Below are positions 9,241 through 21,690 of a stretch of 52,161 nucleotides of DNA, piece after piece (within the stretch, counting starts at the first letter, position 1; the number at the start of each line of letters is the position of its first letter). Under the pieces are notes generated by a model, which did no database searches, was not told the origin of the DNA, and saw only the letters and a list, made by a program, of their open reading frames with translations. The DNA comes from Vulcanimicrobiia bacterium (GTDB taxonomy: Bacteria; Vulcanimicrobiota; Vulcanimicrobiia; Vulcanimicrobiales; Vulcanimicrobiaceae): assembly GCA_025934645.1 (NCBI GenBank), contig JAICWY010000011.1:1-52161 (forward strand), in the 5' to 3' direction. The translations under genes were made by a program, and so were the position numbers.

Positions 9241-9456
9241 CTACTTCACCACGCCGCCCAGCGTAATGTTGGCGGTCTTGAGCGCGCTCACCGCCGTATT
9301 CTCCACGCCGCCGTCGATGCTCAGGCACAGGTTCGACGAGGATTGCACGCTCGAGGGCTTGGGGATCATCTTCGCGGGAACGCCGGCATCTTTGAGCGCC
9401 TTAGTGGCGATCATCGTATCGGCATTGCTCGAGAAGAACAGGATGACGTCTGCCAC
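9241..9456 (-). CDS. DUF3343-like small protein (putative Se/S carrier-like)
   Basis: A 71-residue protein reading MADVILFFSSNADTMIATKA, then LKDAGVPAKMIPKPSSVQSS. This is the DUF3343 layout: strand, helix that tracks a bound small group, and 'xGIPxKLIPxPxxxSSxCG'. Family members usually have a Cys in the SS-C-G motif and are annotated as possible sulfur or selenium carriers. Here the motif is SSSNLC, with Cys44 two places later, so the chemistry may differ. It begins 9 bases after the Cache sensor gene and closes the chemoreceptor operon, an unusual setting for this family. No signal peptide; cytoplasmic. Confidence 0.7.
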   Translation of the reverse strand: MADVILFFSSNADTMIATKALKDAGVPAKMIPKPSSVQSSSNLCLSIDGGVENTAVSALKTANITLGGVVK

Positions 9457-9465
9457 GTTACACCT

Positions 9466-10785
9466 CTATTTCGAGGATCCGTGCACCAGTTTGTCGAGTC
9501 CCGCGGCAACGTCGCTCAGTTCGTTCACTCGCGTGACCGCCTGCTGCAAACGTCCGCTCATCTCTTGCGAGAGCGTATCGATGACGATCATGTCGCCCTG
9601 CAGTTCGTCGTTGACGGCTTTGAGCTCCGCCACTTTCGAATCGCTGCCGCCAAGTTCGCCGATGATCTTGCCCGCGCGTTCCACCGCGGCTTTCGTCGCC
9701 GCGACGTGATCGCCGGAAACCTCGCCGCCGACGATAGTCACGCCTAGTTCCTTCGCGGCCGCGTTGACTTGTTCGCTGCGGCGTGCGATAGCGTTGGAAA
9801 GACGCTGCACGATCGGCACTGCGACCAGCAACGCGACGATCATCGCCAGCAAGCCCCATAACATGAACGTTTCCGTCATATGGTTGATGATGCCGGTGAT
9901 CTGCGCCATCGGAATGCCGTACCAGCGCGCGCCGATCACTCTGTTCTGATCGTCGGCGATGGGGTCGAGCCGCGCAAGATACTGCGTGCCGCCTTGCATG
10001 TCCGAGCCGACCCACGGTGTGCCGCCGCCGACTTTTTGCGTGTCGTACGCCGATGCCAGGCTGTCGACGACGCGCGTGCCGTCGGGCATGCTGATCGTCG
10101 AAGAGACGATCGCGTTGCCGTCGAGCACCGCGGTTTGCCCGCCCAGCGAATGCGTGCTCTGATCGACCAGATCGTAGAAGTGGTTCATCAACACGCCGCC
10201 ATAGATGGCGCCCAGCGTACGTTCGTTCTGGTCGCTCATCGGCGCCGCCGCAACGATGGCCAGGCCGTCTTTCACGTGCTCGATGGCGTTATTGCCGTCT
10301 TTGACGTCGGCTTCGGCTTGCTGCGCGAGGCCTTCGCCTTGCAGTTCGTCCGCGCTCATCGTCGCCGCGGTGCTCACCGTTTCACCGGTCAGCGCGCGCT
10401 GAACGTATGGATTCTTCGCCAGCGAACCCCCTTGGCCGCCGTTTCCGCGCGCGACGATTTTGCCGTTGGCATCGACGACGGTCAGGAACGAGAGACCCGA
10501 GGTACGCGCGATGTTCGAGAGCTGATCCTGCAGTGCCGCGGCGTTGCCGGATTGCAAGCTCTTGCGCAGCGCATCCGCGACCGCGTCTTGCGCGATGAGC
10601 AGCCTGATCTGGTCTTTGCGCGCGTCCCAATAGCCGGAGAACGCGTTGGATCCGTTCGTCACTTCCGTGCGTCCGCGATCCATCAAGTCTTTGGTAAGCG
10701 TCAGGCGCGCCGCCACGACGCTGATGATAAAGAACAGCACCATCGCGCCGATGATGGTGCCCAGCAGGCGGACTCTTAGGCTCAT
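9466..10785 (-). CDS. Membrane-bound Cache-type sensor protein without output domain
   Basis: 439 residues. One transmembrane helix at about 7-29 ([20 protein letters not shown]) is followed by an extracytoplasmic region of about 270 residues. That region has the double-Cache feel: a long helix ([21 protein letters not shown]), then [34 protein letters not shown], and [17 protein letters not shown] second helix spans about 305-328 ([19 protein letters not shown]). The cytoplasmic tail of 110 residues is helical ([20 protein letters not shown]) but has no HAMP-MCP hairpin, kinase or GGDEF domain. The start overlaps the stop of the chemoreceptor gene by 4 bases, implying translational coupling and a stoichiometric complex. 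The sensor and signalling parts of a chemoreceptor seem to be on two polypeptides. Confidence 0.82.
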   Translation of the reverse strand: MSLRVRLLGTIIGAMVLFFIISVVAARLTLTKDLMDRGRTEVTNGSNAFSGYWDARKDQIRLLIAQDAVADALRKSLQSGNAAALQDQLSNIARTSGLSFLTVVDANGKIVARGNGGQGGSLAKNPYVQRALTGETVSTAATMSADELQGEGLAQQAEADVKDGNNAIEHVKDGLAIVAAAPMSDQNERTLGAIYGGVLMNHFYDLVDQSTHSLGGQTAVLDGNAIVSSTISMPDGTRVVDSLASAYDTQKVGGGTPWVGSDMQGGTQYLARLDPIADDQNRVIGARWYGIPMAQITGIINHMTETFMLWGLLAMIVALLVAVPIVQRLSNAIARRSEQVNAAAKELGVTIVGGEVSGDHVAATKAAVERAGKIIGELGGSDSKVAELKAVNDELQGDMIVIDTLSQEMSGRLQQAVTRVNELSDVAAGLDKLVHGSSK

Positions 10786-12446
10786 AGGGTTTTCCCTTCC
10801 GTGTCGTTGTCGTTGACTTTGAACTGCGCGAGCCGGCCGTCGATGCGCCCGGCGAATTCATTCATCTGCGTAACCGAGTTCAGCATGCGCTGCGCCGCGT
10901 CGGTCACTTCCTTGTTGACGTACGTAAGCACCTCAACCGATGACGCGTTCTGCTGCGAAATCTCGGCGATGTTCGTGAACGCATCGTTCACCTCGAAGGA
11001 ATGCGAAGACATCTGCTGCGTCGCTTGCACGTTGAGCTGCACCGAGCGCGCAATCTCTTCGATCGATCGGATGACCTGGTATGAGTTGCTGCTCATGGCG
11101 CGCGCGACGGACGAAATCTCGCCGATCTGCTGATTGGCGCCAAGCACCGCTTGCACGATCTCGTGAAGGGCGCCCGAGGCCGACGTTGTGCTTTGCACGC
11201 CCGCTTCGACGCGTTCGGTCAGCCGCTCCATCGCGTTGACGACTTCGGTGATGACGTTTTGCGTGGAAAGGATGTGGCCGGCGATCTCTTTGGTGGCCTG
11301 CACGCTGCCGTCTGCGAGCTTGCGGATTTCGGTCGCGACGACCGCGAAGCCGCGGCCGTGTTCGCCGGCGCGCGCCGCTTCGATAGCCGCGTTGAGCGCC
11401 AGCAAATTCGTTTGCTCCGCGATACGGTCGATCACGCGCACGATCTCGCCGATTTGATCGGAGTTGCTGCCCAGCTGCACGATATCGCTGCCGAGCTCGC
11501 CGATCGTGTGGCGGATCGTGTCCATGCTCTCGACGATGGTGTCGATCGCGCTGCCGCCGCGTTCGGCGGTTTGCGATGTCTCCACGGAGATCGAAGAAAG
11601 CGAATCCACTTGCGCCGTCACTTGCTCGATCGAGGTTGCCATGTTGGTGACCGCGAGCGAGGTCTCGTCGAGACTGCGCGTCTGTTCTTCCGCCGCTGCC
11701 GCGATCGCGTTGATCGTTTCGGTGAGCTGCGCGACTTTGTGCGTTGCCTGCTCGATGATGCGCGATTGTTCGCCGATGCCGTCGTCGAGCTGTCCTTGCG
11801 CGACCGACGCGCCTTCGATAACCGCGAGTGCCGTCGATGCGGTGCCTTCTAATTCCGAACCGGCGCTGCCGAGCTGGGAAGCGTTGTGATGGAGATTGCC
11901 GAGAAATTCGCGCATGCCGAAGATGAGTTTGTTGAGCGCGATGGCCAGCTCCGAGAGCGTCGTGTCGGAAACCGCAAGGTTCTTGGTGAAATCGCCTTGC
12001 GAAACTTCGCGGATGCCCGAGGCGAGCGCGGAAATCGAATTGTGCAGCCCCTCGGCACGCGGCAGCGCGGTACGGCTCTGGCCGAACAACGCCGGAAAAT
12101 CTTCTGCGCCGTGTTCCATAGGCACGATCTCGCCGGCGAAAAGCAGGCTCAGCACCACGCCAGCCGCCGTGAGAATCGCCGCGGATAAGGCCGCGCCAGG
12201 CGCATGGTGCATGGTGCGCGCCGCAAAGTCGGCGCCGCCGGTAACGACGGCCAGCGCCGGGCCGGCAGGCGCGCCTGTCAGCGCAGCAGCCACCGTCACA
12301 ATCGTGAGCAACGCTAATTCAAGGCCCGGCACACCCCAGCCGAACCATGTCATCGCAAAGCACAGCACCGCCGCTGCCGCAGCAACGGCAAAACGCTGGC
12401 CCGCCCCTAGCCGGGCCCGCCAAGCGACAAATCGAGCTTGAATCAA
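10782..12446 (-). CDS. Methyl-accepting chemotaxis protein lacking a periplasmic sensor
   Basis: 554 residues. Residues 18-125 contain about four hydrophobic segments with almost no loops ([60 protein letters not shown]). A HAMP-like linker follows ([20 protein letters not shown]). The C-terminal half is the chemoreceptor signalling hairpin, with its tip [20 protein letters not shown] and [20 protein letters not shown], which binds CheW/CheA. Glu/Gln-rich methylation helices flank it. There is no C-terminal NWETF-type CheR tether. No extracellular sensing domain is present; that role may be filled by the overlapping Cache gene. No cheA, cheW or cheR is in the window. Confidence 0.92.
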   Translation of the reverse strand: MIQARFVAWRARLGAGQRFAVAAAAAVLCFAMTWFGWGVPGLELALLTIVTVAAALTGAPAGPALAVVTGGADFAARTMHHAPGAALSAAILTAAGVVLSLLFAGEIVPMEHGAEDFPALFGQSRTALPRAEGLHNSISALASGIREVSQGDFTKNLAVSDTTLSELAIALNKLIFGMREFLGNLHHNASQLGSAGSELEGTASTALAVIEGASVAQGQLDDGIGEQSRIIEQATHKVAQLTETINAIAAAAEEQTRSLDETSLAVTNMATSIEQVTAQVDSLSSISVETSQTAERGGSAIDTIVESMDTIRHTIGELGSDIVQLGSNSDQIGEIVRVIDRIAEQTNLLALNAAIEAARAGEHGRGFAVVATEIRKLADGSVQATKEIAGHILSTQNVITEVVNAMERLTERVEAGVQSTTSASGALHEIVQAVLGANQQIGEISSVARAMSSNSYQVIRSIEEIARSVQLNVQATQQMSSHSFEVNDAFTNIAEISQQNASSVEVLTYVNKEVTDAAQRMLNSVTQMNEFAGRIDGRLAQFKVNDNDTEGKTL

Positions 12447-12506
12447 AGCGACCTCGCCATATCCTGGTCTACGGTAATTGTCGCAGGTTTATTTAGCGGG
12501 GTCTGG

Positions 12507-12535
12507 CTTGCCTGGTTGCTTACCTGACAGGCAAG
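12507..12535. terminator. 8-bp inverted repeat in the gap before the chemoreceptor gene
   Basis: CTTGCCTG (12507-12514) and CAGGCAAG (12528-12535) are exact inverse complements with a 13-base spacer. The element sits 10 bases beyond the stop of the archaemetzincin gene and about 60 bases upstream of the chemoreceptor start, both on the minus strand. No T run follows, so it may be a weak terminator, an operator or a 5'-UTR stem. Confidence 0.35.
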
Positions 12536-12544
12536 TAGGCCATT

Positions 12545-13078
12545 TTAACTACGCGCGCGGCTGCGCTTCTCGCACGTCTCACAGAAGTGCGACATCTTGT
12601 TGTCGGTCTCGAAGATCGAATTCGAATAGTACATCGCGCAGCGGGCGTTGTAGCAATGCTTCAAACCGACCGCGTGGCCGATCTCATGCACGCATTCTTT
12701 GAGCGTGCGCTGAAACAACACGTTCTCATCGGCATCTTCGCCGTAAAACTCGCTCCGCAAGCGGTGCAGCGACACGGCGGCGATGCGCCGCTGCTCGTCG
12801 GCATCGCCGAAAATGTAGCGGTGCGACGTCTTGTAGAGATCGAACTCGGTGATCGCAAGCAGCAAGCCGTCGCCGTCTGGATACTGGCGCAGCACTTTGC
12901 CGGTGAGCGTGGATAGAAACATCTGTTGGCGCGCGCTATTGACGGCGCTTCGCGGCACCGCGAGCGCGCGTTCCACCGCGATGCTGTACAGGAAGCGTTC
13001 TTCCAAGCAGAGCGCGAGACGTGAAAGAAAGCCCGGGTCGATAGCGTTGATCGGAACGATGCGCAGCTGCGTGTCCAT
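12545..13078 (-). CDS. amzA: Archaemetzincin-type zinc metalloprotease
   Basis: 177 residues. The catalytic signature is VHEIGHAVGLKHC, giving zinc ligands H131, H135 and H141 with E132 as the base. It is followed by the four-cysteine structural zinc site (C142, C147, C166, C169) and the Met-turn-like CAMYYSNSIFETDNKMSHFC. This arrangement is diagnostic of archaemetzincins, small cytosolic metzincins first known from archaea and vertebrates and patchy in bacteria. The N-terminal part (MDTQLRIVPINAIDPGFLSR) is the expected mixed domain. The frame stays open to 13348, but that would lie opposite acpS, and ATG at 13078 matches the family N-terminus. Physiological substrates are unknown. Divergent from acpS with a 45-bp gap. 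Confidence 0.93.
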   Translation of the reverse strand: MDTQLRIVPINAIDPGFLSRLALCLEERFLYSIAVERALAVPRSAVNSARQQMFLSTLTGKVLRQYPDGDGLLLAITEFDLYKTSHRYIFGDADEQRRIAAVSLHRLRSEFYGEDADENVLFQRTLKECVHEIGHAVGLKHCYNARCAMYYSNSIFETDNKMSHFCETCEKRSRARS

Positions 13079-13123
13079 CCTGGGGCGGTTTCTTTCGACG
13101 CGAAAGCGAACGGACCCGCAGAT

Positions 13124-13486
13124 ATGGTGATCGGAATCGGCATGGACCTGGCCGAGGTCGAACGCTACCGCTTCGACGAGCGGAAGTTGGCGTGGTTCGC
13201 GCGCAAGGTGTACACCGAAGAAGAGATGGCATACGCCATGCGCAAGCGCAACTGGCCCGAGCGTCTGGCAGGATTTTTCGCCGCGAAGGAAGCGACGCGC
13301 AAGGCCTTCGGTCACGCGATTCCGTGGAACCGCGTCGGCGTCTCGCACGAGCGCAGCGGGAAACCCATCATCCGTTTATACGGCGACGCCGGCAAGTTAC
13401 TGCAACGCCGCGCCGTGACGCAGATTCACTTGACGATCACCCACACCGCAAGCATGGCCGCGGCAGTCGTGGTGCTGGAAGGCTGA
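13124..13486 (+). CDS. acpS: Holo-[acyl-carrier-protein] synthase
   Basis: A 120-residue phosphopantetheinyl transferase, which moves the 4'-phosphopantetheine group from CoA to apo-ACP. It begins MVIGIGMDLAEVERY, with metal ligand D8, and has the second metal motif FFAAKEATRKAFG with E56. The C-terminus carries HLTITHTASMAAAVVVLE, matching the family's 'xxSISHxxxxAxAxVxxE' closing strand. Length is typical of the trimeric AcpS group. Its stop overlaps the start of nnr (TGATG at 13484-13488), so the pair is translationally coupled, an arrangement common in many bacteria. Confidence 0.96.
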   Translation: MVIGIGMDLAEVERYRFDERKLAWFARKVYTEEEMAYAMRKRNWPERLAGFFAAKEATRKAFGHAIPWNRVGVSHERSGKPIIRLYGDAGKLLQRRAVTQIHLTITHTASMAAAVVVLEG

Positions 13487-15012
13487 TGCGCGTTCTTACG
13501 CCGGCGCAAATGCGCGAGGCCGATGCGCGCGCATGCGAAGCCGTGGGCGACGTGGCGCTAATGCGCGCGGCGGGCGAGCGGATCGCGGACGTCGTGAAAC
13601 GCTACGCGCGCGGATCGCAGATCGTCGGATTCGCGGGACCAGGCAACAACGGCGGCGACGCGTTCGCGGCCTTGGCGCTGCTGCCGTCATACGAGCGCAT
13701 TATCTACGCGCAACGCGCGCCGCAGCCGTCAGACGCGCGTCGCGATGCCGAAGAACGCGCGCGAGAGAGCGGCGTTACCGTGCGCGACTTTCCACAATCA
13801 CCGGCCGAAGCGCGCGCCGCGTTGCGCGATTGCGGCGCAATCGTCGTCGGCCTTGTCGGCACGGCCGCGCGGCTGCCGCTTCCGGCGGCATTCGAACCGG
13901 TCATCACGGCGATCGCCGAATCGGGCGTGCCCGCGATCGCGATCGACATTCCCGCGGGCGTCGACGGCGAACGCGGCGCGATCGTCGAGCCGGCGCTCCG
14001 CGCGGCTGCGACGGTAACGTTGGGCTCGCTCAAGAGCGGCTTGCTGCTCTCGCCGGGACGCGCGTGCTGCGGCGATCTGTGGCTCGCCGACATCGGCATG
14101 CCCGAGAGCGCACTCGACGCGCAGCCCCGTACCTTTGCGGCGCTCGATGACGACGAATTTGTTTCGATGCTGCCCTCACGCGCCGATGCTTCGGATAAAC
14201 GCAGCGCAGGTGCGCCGCTCGTGCTCGCCGGTTCGGCGCAGTTTCCCGGCGCAGCGGTGTTGTGCGCGATGGGCGCGGCGCGCGCGGGCGCGGGCTACGT
14301 TACCGTTGCAACGCCCGAAGCGGCGGCGAACGCGCTGCGCATGCATTTAATCGAGCAAGTCGTCGTGACGATCGACCGATCGAAGCCCGAGAACGAAGCG
14401 GCGGACGATCTGCTCGACGTATCCAAGCGCTGTTCCTCGGCCGCGATCGGGCCGGGGCTCGGGCTCGACGATTGGACCGGGAATGTCGTGCGCGACTTCG
14501 CGCGCCGCTGCGAATTGCCGCTGGTGATCGATGCGAGCGGGTTGTTCCACTTTGCGAAAAATCTCGAGCTGCTGCGCGGCAAGAACGTTGTGCTCACGCC
14601 GCACCAAGGTGAGTTCGCGCGCCTCTCGGGCAAAGGCACCGTGAAGGACGGCGAGCGCGTGGAACGCTTGCGCGAGTTCGTCGATCGCACCGGCATCACG
14701 ACGCTGCTCAAGGGAGAATCCACGCTCATCTACGATGGCGCGACGATGCACGTCAACACGACCGGAACGCCTGCCCTCGCGACCGCGGGAACGGGCGACG
14801 TCCTTACGGGCGTCATCGCAACATTGCTGGCGCAAGGACTCGCGCCGGTCGATGCGGCGCGCGCCGGCGCGTATTGGCACGGGCTTGCCGGCAAACATGC
14901 CGCTTCGCTGCGGCCGCGCGGCGTCATCGCGCGTGACGTATACGATGCATTGGCGGCCGCAATCCCGGCAAAAGCGCGCGCCGGCCGCGAGGCCTTAGTG
15001 CGAGTGTTCTAG
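13486..15012 (+). CDS. nnr: Bifunctional NAD(P)H-hydrate epimerase / ADP-dependent dehydratase
   Basis: 508 residues that repair hydrated NAD(P)H. The N-terminal epimerase domain (about 1-215) begins MRVLTPAQMREADARACEAV and has GFAGPGNNGGDAFAALALL and AIDIPAGVDGERG, the nucleotide-binding and catalytic segments. The C-terminal ribokinase-fold dehydratase domain has AARAGAGYVTVATPE, AIGPGLGLDDW, LTPHQGEFARLSG and the phosphate-binding TAGTGDVLTGVIATLLAQGL. ATG at 13486 overlaps the acpS stop and gives the usual family N-terminus. The 3' end overlaps the convergent DUF4440 gene by 18 bases. Confidence 0.96.
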   Translation: MRVLTPAQMREADARACEAVGDVALMRAAGERIADVVKRYARGSQIVGFAGPGNNGGDAFAALALLPSYERIIYAQRAPQPSDARRDAEERARESGVTVRDFPQSPAEARAALRDCGAIVVGLVGTAARLPLPAAFEPVITAIAESGVPAIAIDIPAGVDGERGAIVEPALRAAATVTLGSLKSGLLLSPGRACCGDLWLADIGMPESALDAQPRTFAALDDDEFVSMLPSRADASDKRSAGAPLVLAGSAQFPGAAVLCAMGAARAGAGYVTVATPEAAANALRMHLIEQVVVTIDRSKPENEAADDLLDVSKRCSSAAIGPGLGLDDWTGNVVRDFARRCELPLVIDASGLFHFAKNLELLRGKNVVLTPHQGEFARLSGKGTVKDGERVERLREFVDRTGITTLLKGESTLIYDGATMHVNTTGTPALATAGTGDVLTGVIATLLAQGLAPVDAARAGAYWHGLAGKHAASLRPRGVIARDVYDALAAAIPAKARAGREALVRVF

Positions 15013-15369
15013 CTCCACGGCGCTTCCGCCGACGATTTTCCACCGGCCGTCCAGCTTAACCCAAAACCGCGTAAACAAAAGCGCCACGCGCATCCGCTCT
15101 GTCGCCAGGTCGGCCCGTACCGTCACCACAGCGGCGTCTTCGAAGGCGCGAATTCTAAGATCGCTGGTTTCGTAACTCGTGAACTTACGAATGCCCGCAG
15201 GGTGATGCGCCTTCAATACTTGCTCTTTCGTAAAGATCGCACCGTCTTGGGAGGTGAAGGTGAAGCCGTCGATCAGTAGTTCGTCGAGCAGCTGCGGATC
15301 GTTTACTACATCGGCTTGTTTCACGCGCTCTTCGAGTTCACGTATTTGGGATTCGGTCGTTTGCGTCAT
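14995..15369 (-). CDS. DUF4440 / SnoaL-like NTF2-fold protein
   Basis: 124 residues. It begins with a helix (ESQIRELEERVKQADVVNDP) and continues ELLIDGFTFTSQDGAIFTKE, typical of the NTF2-like cone fold in which a helix is followed by 'LLADDFxFxxxxGxxxxxxxxL'. The C-terminal strands are AAVVTVRADLATERMRVALLFTRFWVKLDGRWKIVGGSAVEL, with the characteristic 'FTxVWVKxxGxWKIVxxH' ending. NTF2-fold proteins of this kind are small cavity-bearing enzymes or binding proteins; the activity cannot be inferred. The start overlaps the stop of the phosphoesterase gene by 4 bases, so it is the last gene of the uvrA-ligA run. Its 3' end overlaps nnr. Confidence 0.85.
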   Translation of the reverse strand: MTQTTESQIRELEERVKQADVVNDPQLLDELLIDGFTFTSQDGAIFTKEQVLKAHHPAGIRKFTSYETSDLRIRAFEDAAVVTVRADLATERMRVALLFTRFWVKLDGRWKIVGGSAVELEHSH

Positions 15370-15877
15370 GGTGATTTGTCCGGATAGAATATCAGCTCGG
15401 GTAGCAGCTTGTTCCCGTTTATTCGAATTATGCCGTAGGAGTACTCAGGCTGGCGCCGGCGGTCGGTCGGCGAGCCGGGATTGAAGTACAGTACGCCGTC
15501 ATGAACGTGGTTGTACGGAACGTGCGAATGGCCGAAAAGGACCGCATCCACCCGTTCGCCCTTGAACGCGTTCTGCGCGCGTGCGAGCGTCGAACGCCCT
15601 ACGCCGTCATGGCCGTGCGTCACGCCGATGCGAACCGCGCCGAATTCCAAGATCTTCCGCTTGCCGAAACGGTGGTGCAAGTCCGGCGGATCGTTATTGC
15701 CGGCCACCGCTTCCAGCGGCGCAATCTGCTCGAAAAGTGGTATCGCCATCGCGTCCACGATATCGCCGCAATGGACGATCGCGTCCACCGGTGCAAGGCC
15801 TGCTCGCAGCGCCGCAGGTAGCGCTTTGCCGAAACGCGGCATGTGCGTATCCGAGACGACGCCGATAGCGATGCCGC

Positions 15878-15896
<19 letters not shown>
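15366..15896 (-). CDS. YfcE/MJ0936-type metallophosphoesterase
   Basis: 176 residues of the calcineurin-like phosphoesterase fold. All metal motifs are present in order: VVSDTHMP (D and H), IVHCGDIVDA (D), AVAGNNDPP (N and D), GVTHGHDG (H) and LFGHSHVPYNH (H). The short length and the GNND form place it with YfcE-like phosphodiesterases; the natural substrate is usually unknown. The N-terminal MAAAPVS stretch before the first strand may be slightly over-extended. It overlaps the end of the CPCC gene by 19 bases and the start of the DUF4440 gene by 4. Confidence 0.92.
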
Positions 15897-18581
<2,685 letters not shown>

Positions 18582-18617
18582 GGGCGCACTTTCATGCCGC
18601 GCTTTGCGCGACCCTGG

Positions 18618-21600
18618 TCAGGCCTCTACCGCGACGCGGTCGCCTTTGGCGAGGTCGTCCAGCACGCGCATATTCTCGGCTTCCATCGCCTCGACGGCAT
18701 GCGCATCGCTATAATGGTGGCCGACCGCACGCTGGTCTTCGAGTACCGGCACCAGATACTCGCCCGTGTACGAGCGCTCGTTCGCAGCCAGCTCTTCCGG
18801 CGTGCCGACGCCGACGATCGTGCCGCCCTTGTCACCGCCTTCCGGACCGAGATCGATCAGGTAATCCGCCGTCTTGATCACGTCGAGATTGTGCTCGATC
18901 ACGAGCACGGTGTTGCCGGTCTGCACCAGACGCTGCAGCACTTCGAGCAGTTTGTGGATGTCGGCGAAGTGCAAGCCCGTCGTCGGTTCGTCGAGCACGT
19001 AGAACGTACGGCCCGTCGAACGGCGCGAGAGTTCCGTCGCAAGTTTCACGCGCTGCGCTTCGCCGCCCGAAAGCGTCGTAGCGGGCTGGCCCATTTTTAT
19101 GTAGCCGAGGCCGACGTCGCAGATCGTTTTCAACTTGTTGTGTATGCGCGGAATCGCCGAGAAGAACGCAGACGCTTCATCGACGCGCATCTCGAGCACG
19201 TCCGAGATCGTCTTGCCCTTGTACTTCACTTCCAGAGTCTGCGCGTTGTACCGCTTGCCTTTGCAAACCTCGCACGGCACGTAGACGTCGGGAAGAAAAT
19301 GCATCTCGATCTTGATGATGCCGTCGCCCTGACAAGCCTCGCAGCGCCCGCCCTTGACGTTGAACGAGAATCGACCGGGTGTGTAGCCGCGCATCTTCGC
19401 TTCCGGCACCATCGAGAACAGCTCGCGGATCTGATCGAACGCGCCGGTGTACGTCGCGGGATTGCTGCGCGGCGTGCGGCCGATCGGCGATTGATCGATG
19501 ACGACCATCTTGTCGAGTTGGTCGACGCCCTTCACGCTTCCGTAGGTGCCGCCCGCGGGTTGTCCGTGCAGATGCTGATTCAACGCGCGGACGAGAACCT
19601 GGTTAACCAGCGTGGATTTGCCGCTGCCCGAGACGCCCGTCACGCAGGCAAACGCGCCGATCGGAAAATCGACGTCGATGCCGCGCAGATTGTTCGCCTT
19701 CGCATTCTTGACTTTCAGCCAGCCGCGCGGCGAGCGGCGCCGCTTCGGGATCGGAATGAACTTGCGCCCGGAGATGTACGCGCCGGTCTCCGACTCGGGA
19801 TGCGCGACGACTTGCTCCAGCGCGCCGACCGTCAGCACGTGGCCGCCTTCGGCGCCGGCGCCGGGCCCGATGTCGACGACGACGTCGGCCGTGCGGATCG
19901 TATCCTCGTCGTGTTCGACGACGATCAGCGTGTTGCCGAGATCGCGCAGCGTGCGCAGCGTAGCCAACAGCCGGTCGTTATCGCGCTGATGCAGACCGAT
20001 CGACGGTTCATCCAAGATGTACAGCACGCCGACCAGCGAGCTGCCGATCTGCGTGGCGAGCCGGATGCGCTGCGATTCCCCGCCGCTGAGCGTGGTCGCG
20101 GAGCGCGCAAGCGTAAGATAATTCAAACCCACGTTCGTAAGGAAACCCAGGCGCGCTCGAATCTCTTTGAGCACCTGATGCGCGATCTGCTCCTCACGCT
20201 CGTTCGCCTTGAACTCGCGGAAGAATTGTTCGCACGCCTCGATCGACATCGTCGTGACACGCTCGATGCTCTGACCGCCGATGGTTACCGCCAGCGCCTC
20301 GGGTTTCAAGCGCGCGCCCTTGCACTTCGGACAGGTCGAGGCCGACATGAATTTCTCGATGTCTTCCTTGACGTAGTCGCTCGAGGTCTCGCTGTAGCGG
20401 CGCTGCAGGTTATTGACGACGCCTTCGAACGTCGCGCGGTAATCCCACACCTTGCCGGCGCGCGATTCGTACGAGAAGCTCTGCTCGTTTTCGGTCCCGT
20501 AGAGAATCACGTCCAACACGTCGTCCGACATCTTCTCGATCGGCGTGCTCGTTTTGACCCGGTATTTGCGCAGCACGCGCTCGAGCTGCTGCATGTAGTA
20601 CGGGTTCATCGAGGGGAAGCGCCCGCTGCCGATCGCCTTGCTCCAGGGCACGACCGCGCCTTCGTCGATGGACTTGCTGCGATCCGGAATGACCTTCCAG
20701 GGATCGATCTCGATCTTCTCGCCCAGACCGCTGCAGTCGGGGCAGGCGCCGTACGGCGAGTTGAACGAGAACAGGCGCGGCGCGAGCTCTTCGAACGAGA
20801 GCCCGCAATACACGCACGCGAAAGCTTCGCTGAACGTCAACTCGCGCGACGATTTTGTCGCCGGGTCTTCCACCAGCGCGGTGACGATGCCGGTTGAGAG
20901 CCGCAGCGTGGTTTCGACGGAGTCGGTAAGGCGCTTACGGATGTCCGGCTTCATGACCAGACGATCGACGATCACCTCGATGGTGTGCTTGCGTTTCTTG
21001 TCGAGAACGATCTTCTCGCGCAGCTCTTTGGTTTCGCCGTCGACGCGCACACGTGCGAAGCCCTCTTTGGCGATCTCCTCGAACAACTTCGCGTATTCGC
21101 CTTTACGGCCGCGCACGAGCGGCGCAAGCAGCTGGATGCGCGACCCTTCGGGCAGCTCCATGATGGAGTCCACGATCTGCTCGCTGCTCTGCGAACTGAT
21201 CTGGCGTCCGCAGCTGTAACAATGCGGGATGCCGATGCGCGCGAAGAGCAGGCGCAAATAGTCGTAAATTTCGGTGACCGTGCCGACCGTCGAGCGCGGG
21301 TTGCGCGAGGTCGATTTCTGGTCGATGGAGATCGCCGGCGAGAGCCCCTCGATGTAATCCACATCGGGCTTCTCCATCTGCCCCAAGAACTGGCGCGCGT
21401 AGGACGAGAGCGACTCTACGTAGCGGCGCTGGCCCTCGGCGTAGATCGTGTCGAACGCGAGCGAAGATTTGCCGGAGCCCGAGAGCCCGGTGATGACGAC
21501 AAGCCGGTTCCGCGGGAGAACCAGGTCGACGTTCTTGAGGTTGTGCTCCCGAGCGCCCTTGATGACAATAGCGTCAAGCCCACGGGGCTTAACGCCGTTG

Positions 21601-21635
21601 CCCGCAGGGGCGGGAGGCGTAGTAGAATCCGGCAT
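18618..21635 (-). CDS. uvrA: UvrABC excinuclease subunit A (class I)
   Basis: 1005 residues, the damage-recognition ATPase of nucleotide excision repair. First half: Walker [15 protein letters not shown] (about 49-60), [18 protein letters not shown], then the first zinc site (CYSCGRQIS), the UvrB-binding domain (about 150-260), and ACPDCSGLG. The signature [16 protein letters not shown] and Walker [15 protein letters not shown] follow. Second half: [13 protein letters not shown], the zinc finger [13 protein letters not shown] with [28 protein letters not shown] and [12 protein letters not shown]. The C-terminus has a roughly 50-residue tail after [20 protein letters not shown], a common length. 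The intact UvrB-binding domain contrasts with the partial UvrA at the left edge. It leads the VOC-ligA-CPCC-phosphoesterase-DUF4440 operon. Confidence 0.98.
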   Translation of the reverse strand: MPDSTTPPAPAGNGVKPRGLDAIVIKGAREHNLKNVDLVLPRNRLVVITGLSGSGKSSLAFDTIYAEGQRRYVESLSSYARQFLGQMEKPDVDYIEGLSPAISIDQKSTSRNPRSTVGTVTEIYDYLRLLFARIGIPHCYSCGRQISSQSSEQIVDSIMELPEGSRIQLLAPLVRGRKGEYAKLFEEIAKEGFARVRVDGETKELREKIVLDKKRKHTIEVIVDRLVMKPDIRKRLTDSVETTLRLSTGIVTALVEDPATKSSRELTFSEAFACVYCGLSFEELAPRLFSFNSPYGACPDCSGLGEKIEIDPWKVIPDRSKSIDEGAVVPWSKAIGSGRFPSMNPYYMQQLERVLRKYRVKTSTPIEKMSDDVLDVILYGTENEQSFSYESRAGKVWDYRATFEGVVNNLQRRYSETSSDYVKEDIEKFMSASTCPKCKGARLKPEALAVTIGGQSIERVTTMSIEACEQFFREFKANEREEQIAHQVLKEIRARLGFLTNVGLNYLTLARSATTLSGGESQRIRLATQIGSSLVGVLYILDEPSIGLHQRDNDRLLATLRTLRDLGNTLIVVEHDEDTIRTADVVVDIGPGAGAEGGHVLTVGALEQVVAHPESETGAYISGRKFIPIPKRRRSPRGWLKVKNAKANNLRGIDVDFPIGAFACVTGVSGSGKSTLVNQVLVRALNQHLHGQPAGGTYGSVKGVDQLDKMVVIDQSPIGRTPRSNPATYTGAFDQIRELFSMVPEAKMRGYTPGRFSFNVKGGRCEACQGDGIIKIEMHFLPDVYVPCEVCKGKRYNAQTLEVKYKGKTISDVLEMRVDEASAFFSAIPRIHNKLKTICDVGLGYIKMGQPATTLSGGEAQRVKLATELSRRSTGRTFYVLDEPTTGLHFADIHKLLEVLQRLVQTGNTVLVIEHNLDVIKTADYLIDLGPEGGDKGGTIVGVGTPEELAANERSYTGEYLVPVLEDQRAVGHHYSDAHAVEAMEAENMRVLDDLAKGDRVAVEA

Positions 21636-21690
21636 GCCGCCTACTGTAACACGCCCCCGCCCCGAAGTGTTTCGCTACGAGCGCTTGCCT

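Noticed and set aside
12447-12544. Cyclic di-GMP riboswitch upstream of the chemoreceptor
   Set aside because: The hairpin drew attention, but the conserved GEMM core sequences (such as the GACGCAAAG-type segment) are not present.
13079-13348. Longer archaemetzincin reading up to 13348
   Set aside because: The extension lies opposite acpS and has no family similarity; ATG 13078 fits the family start.
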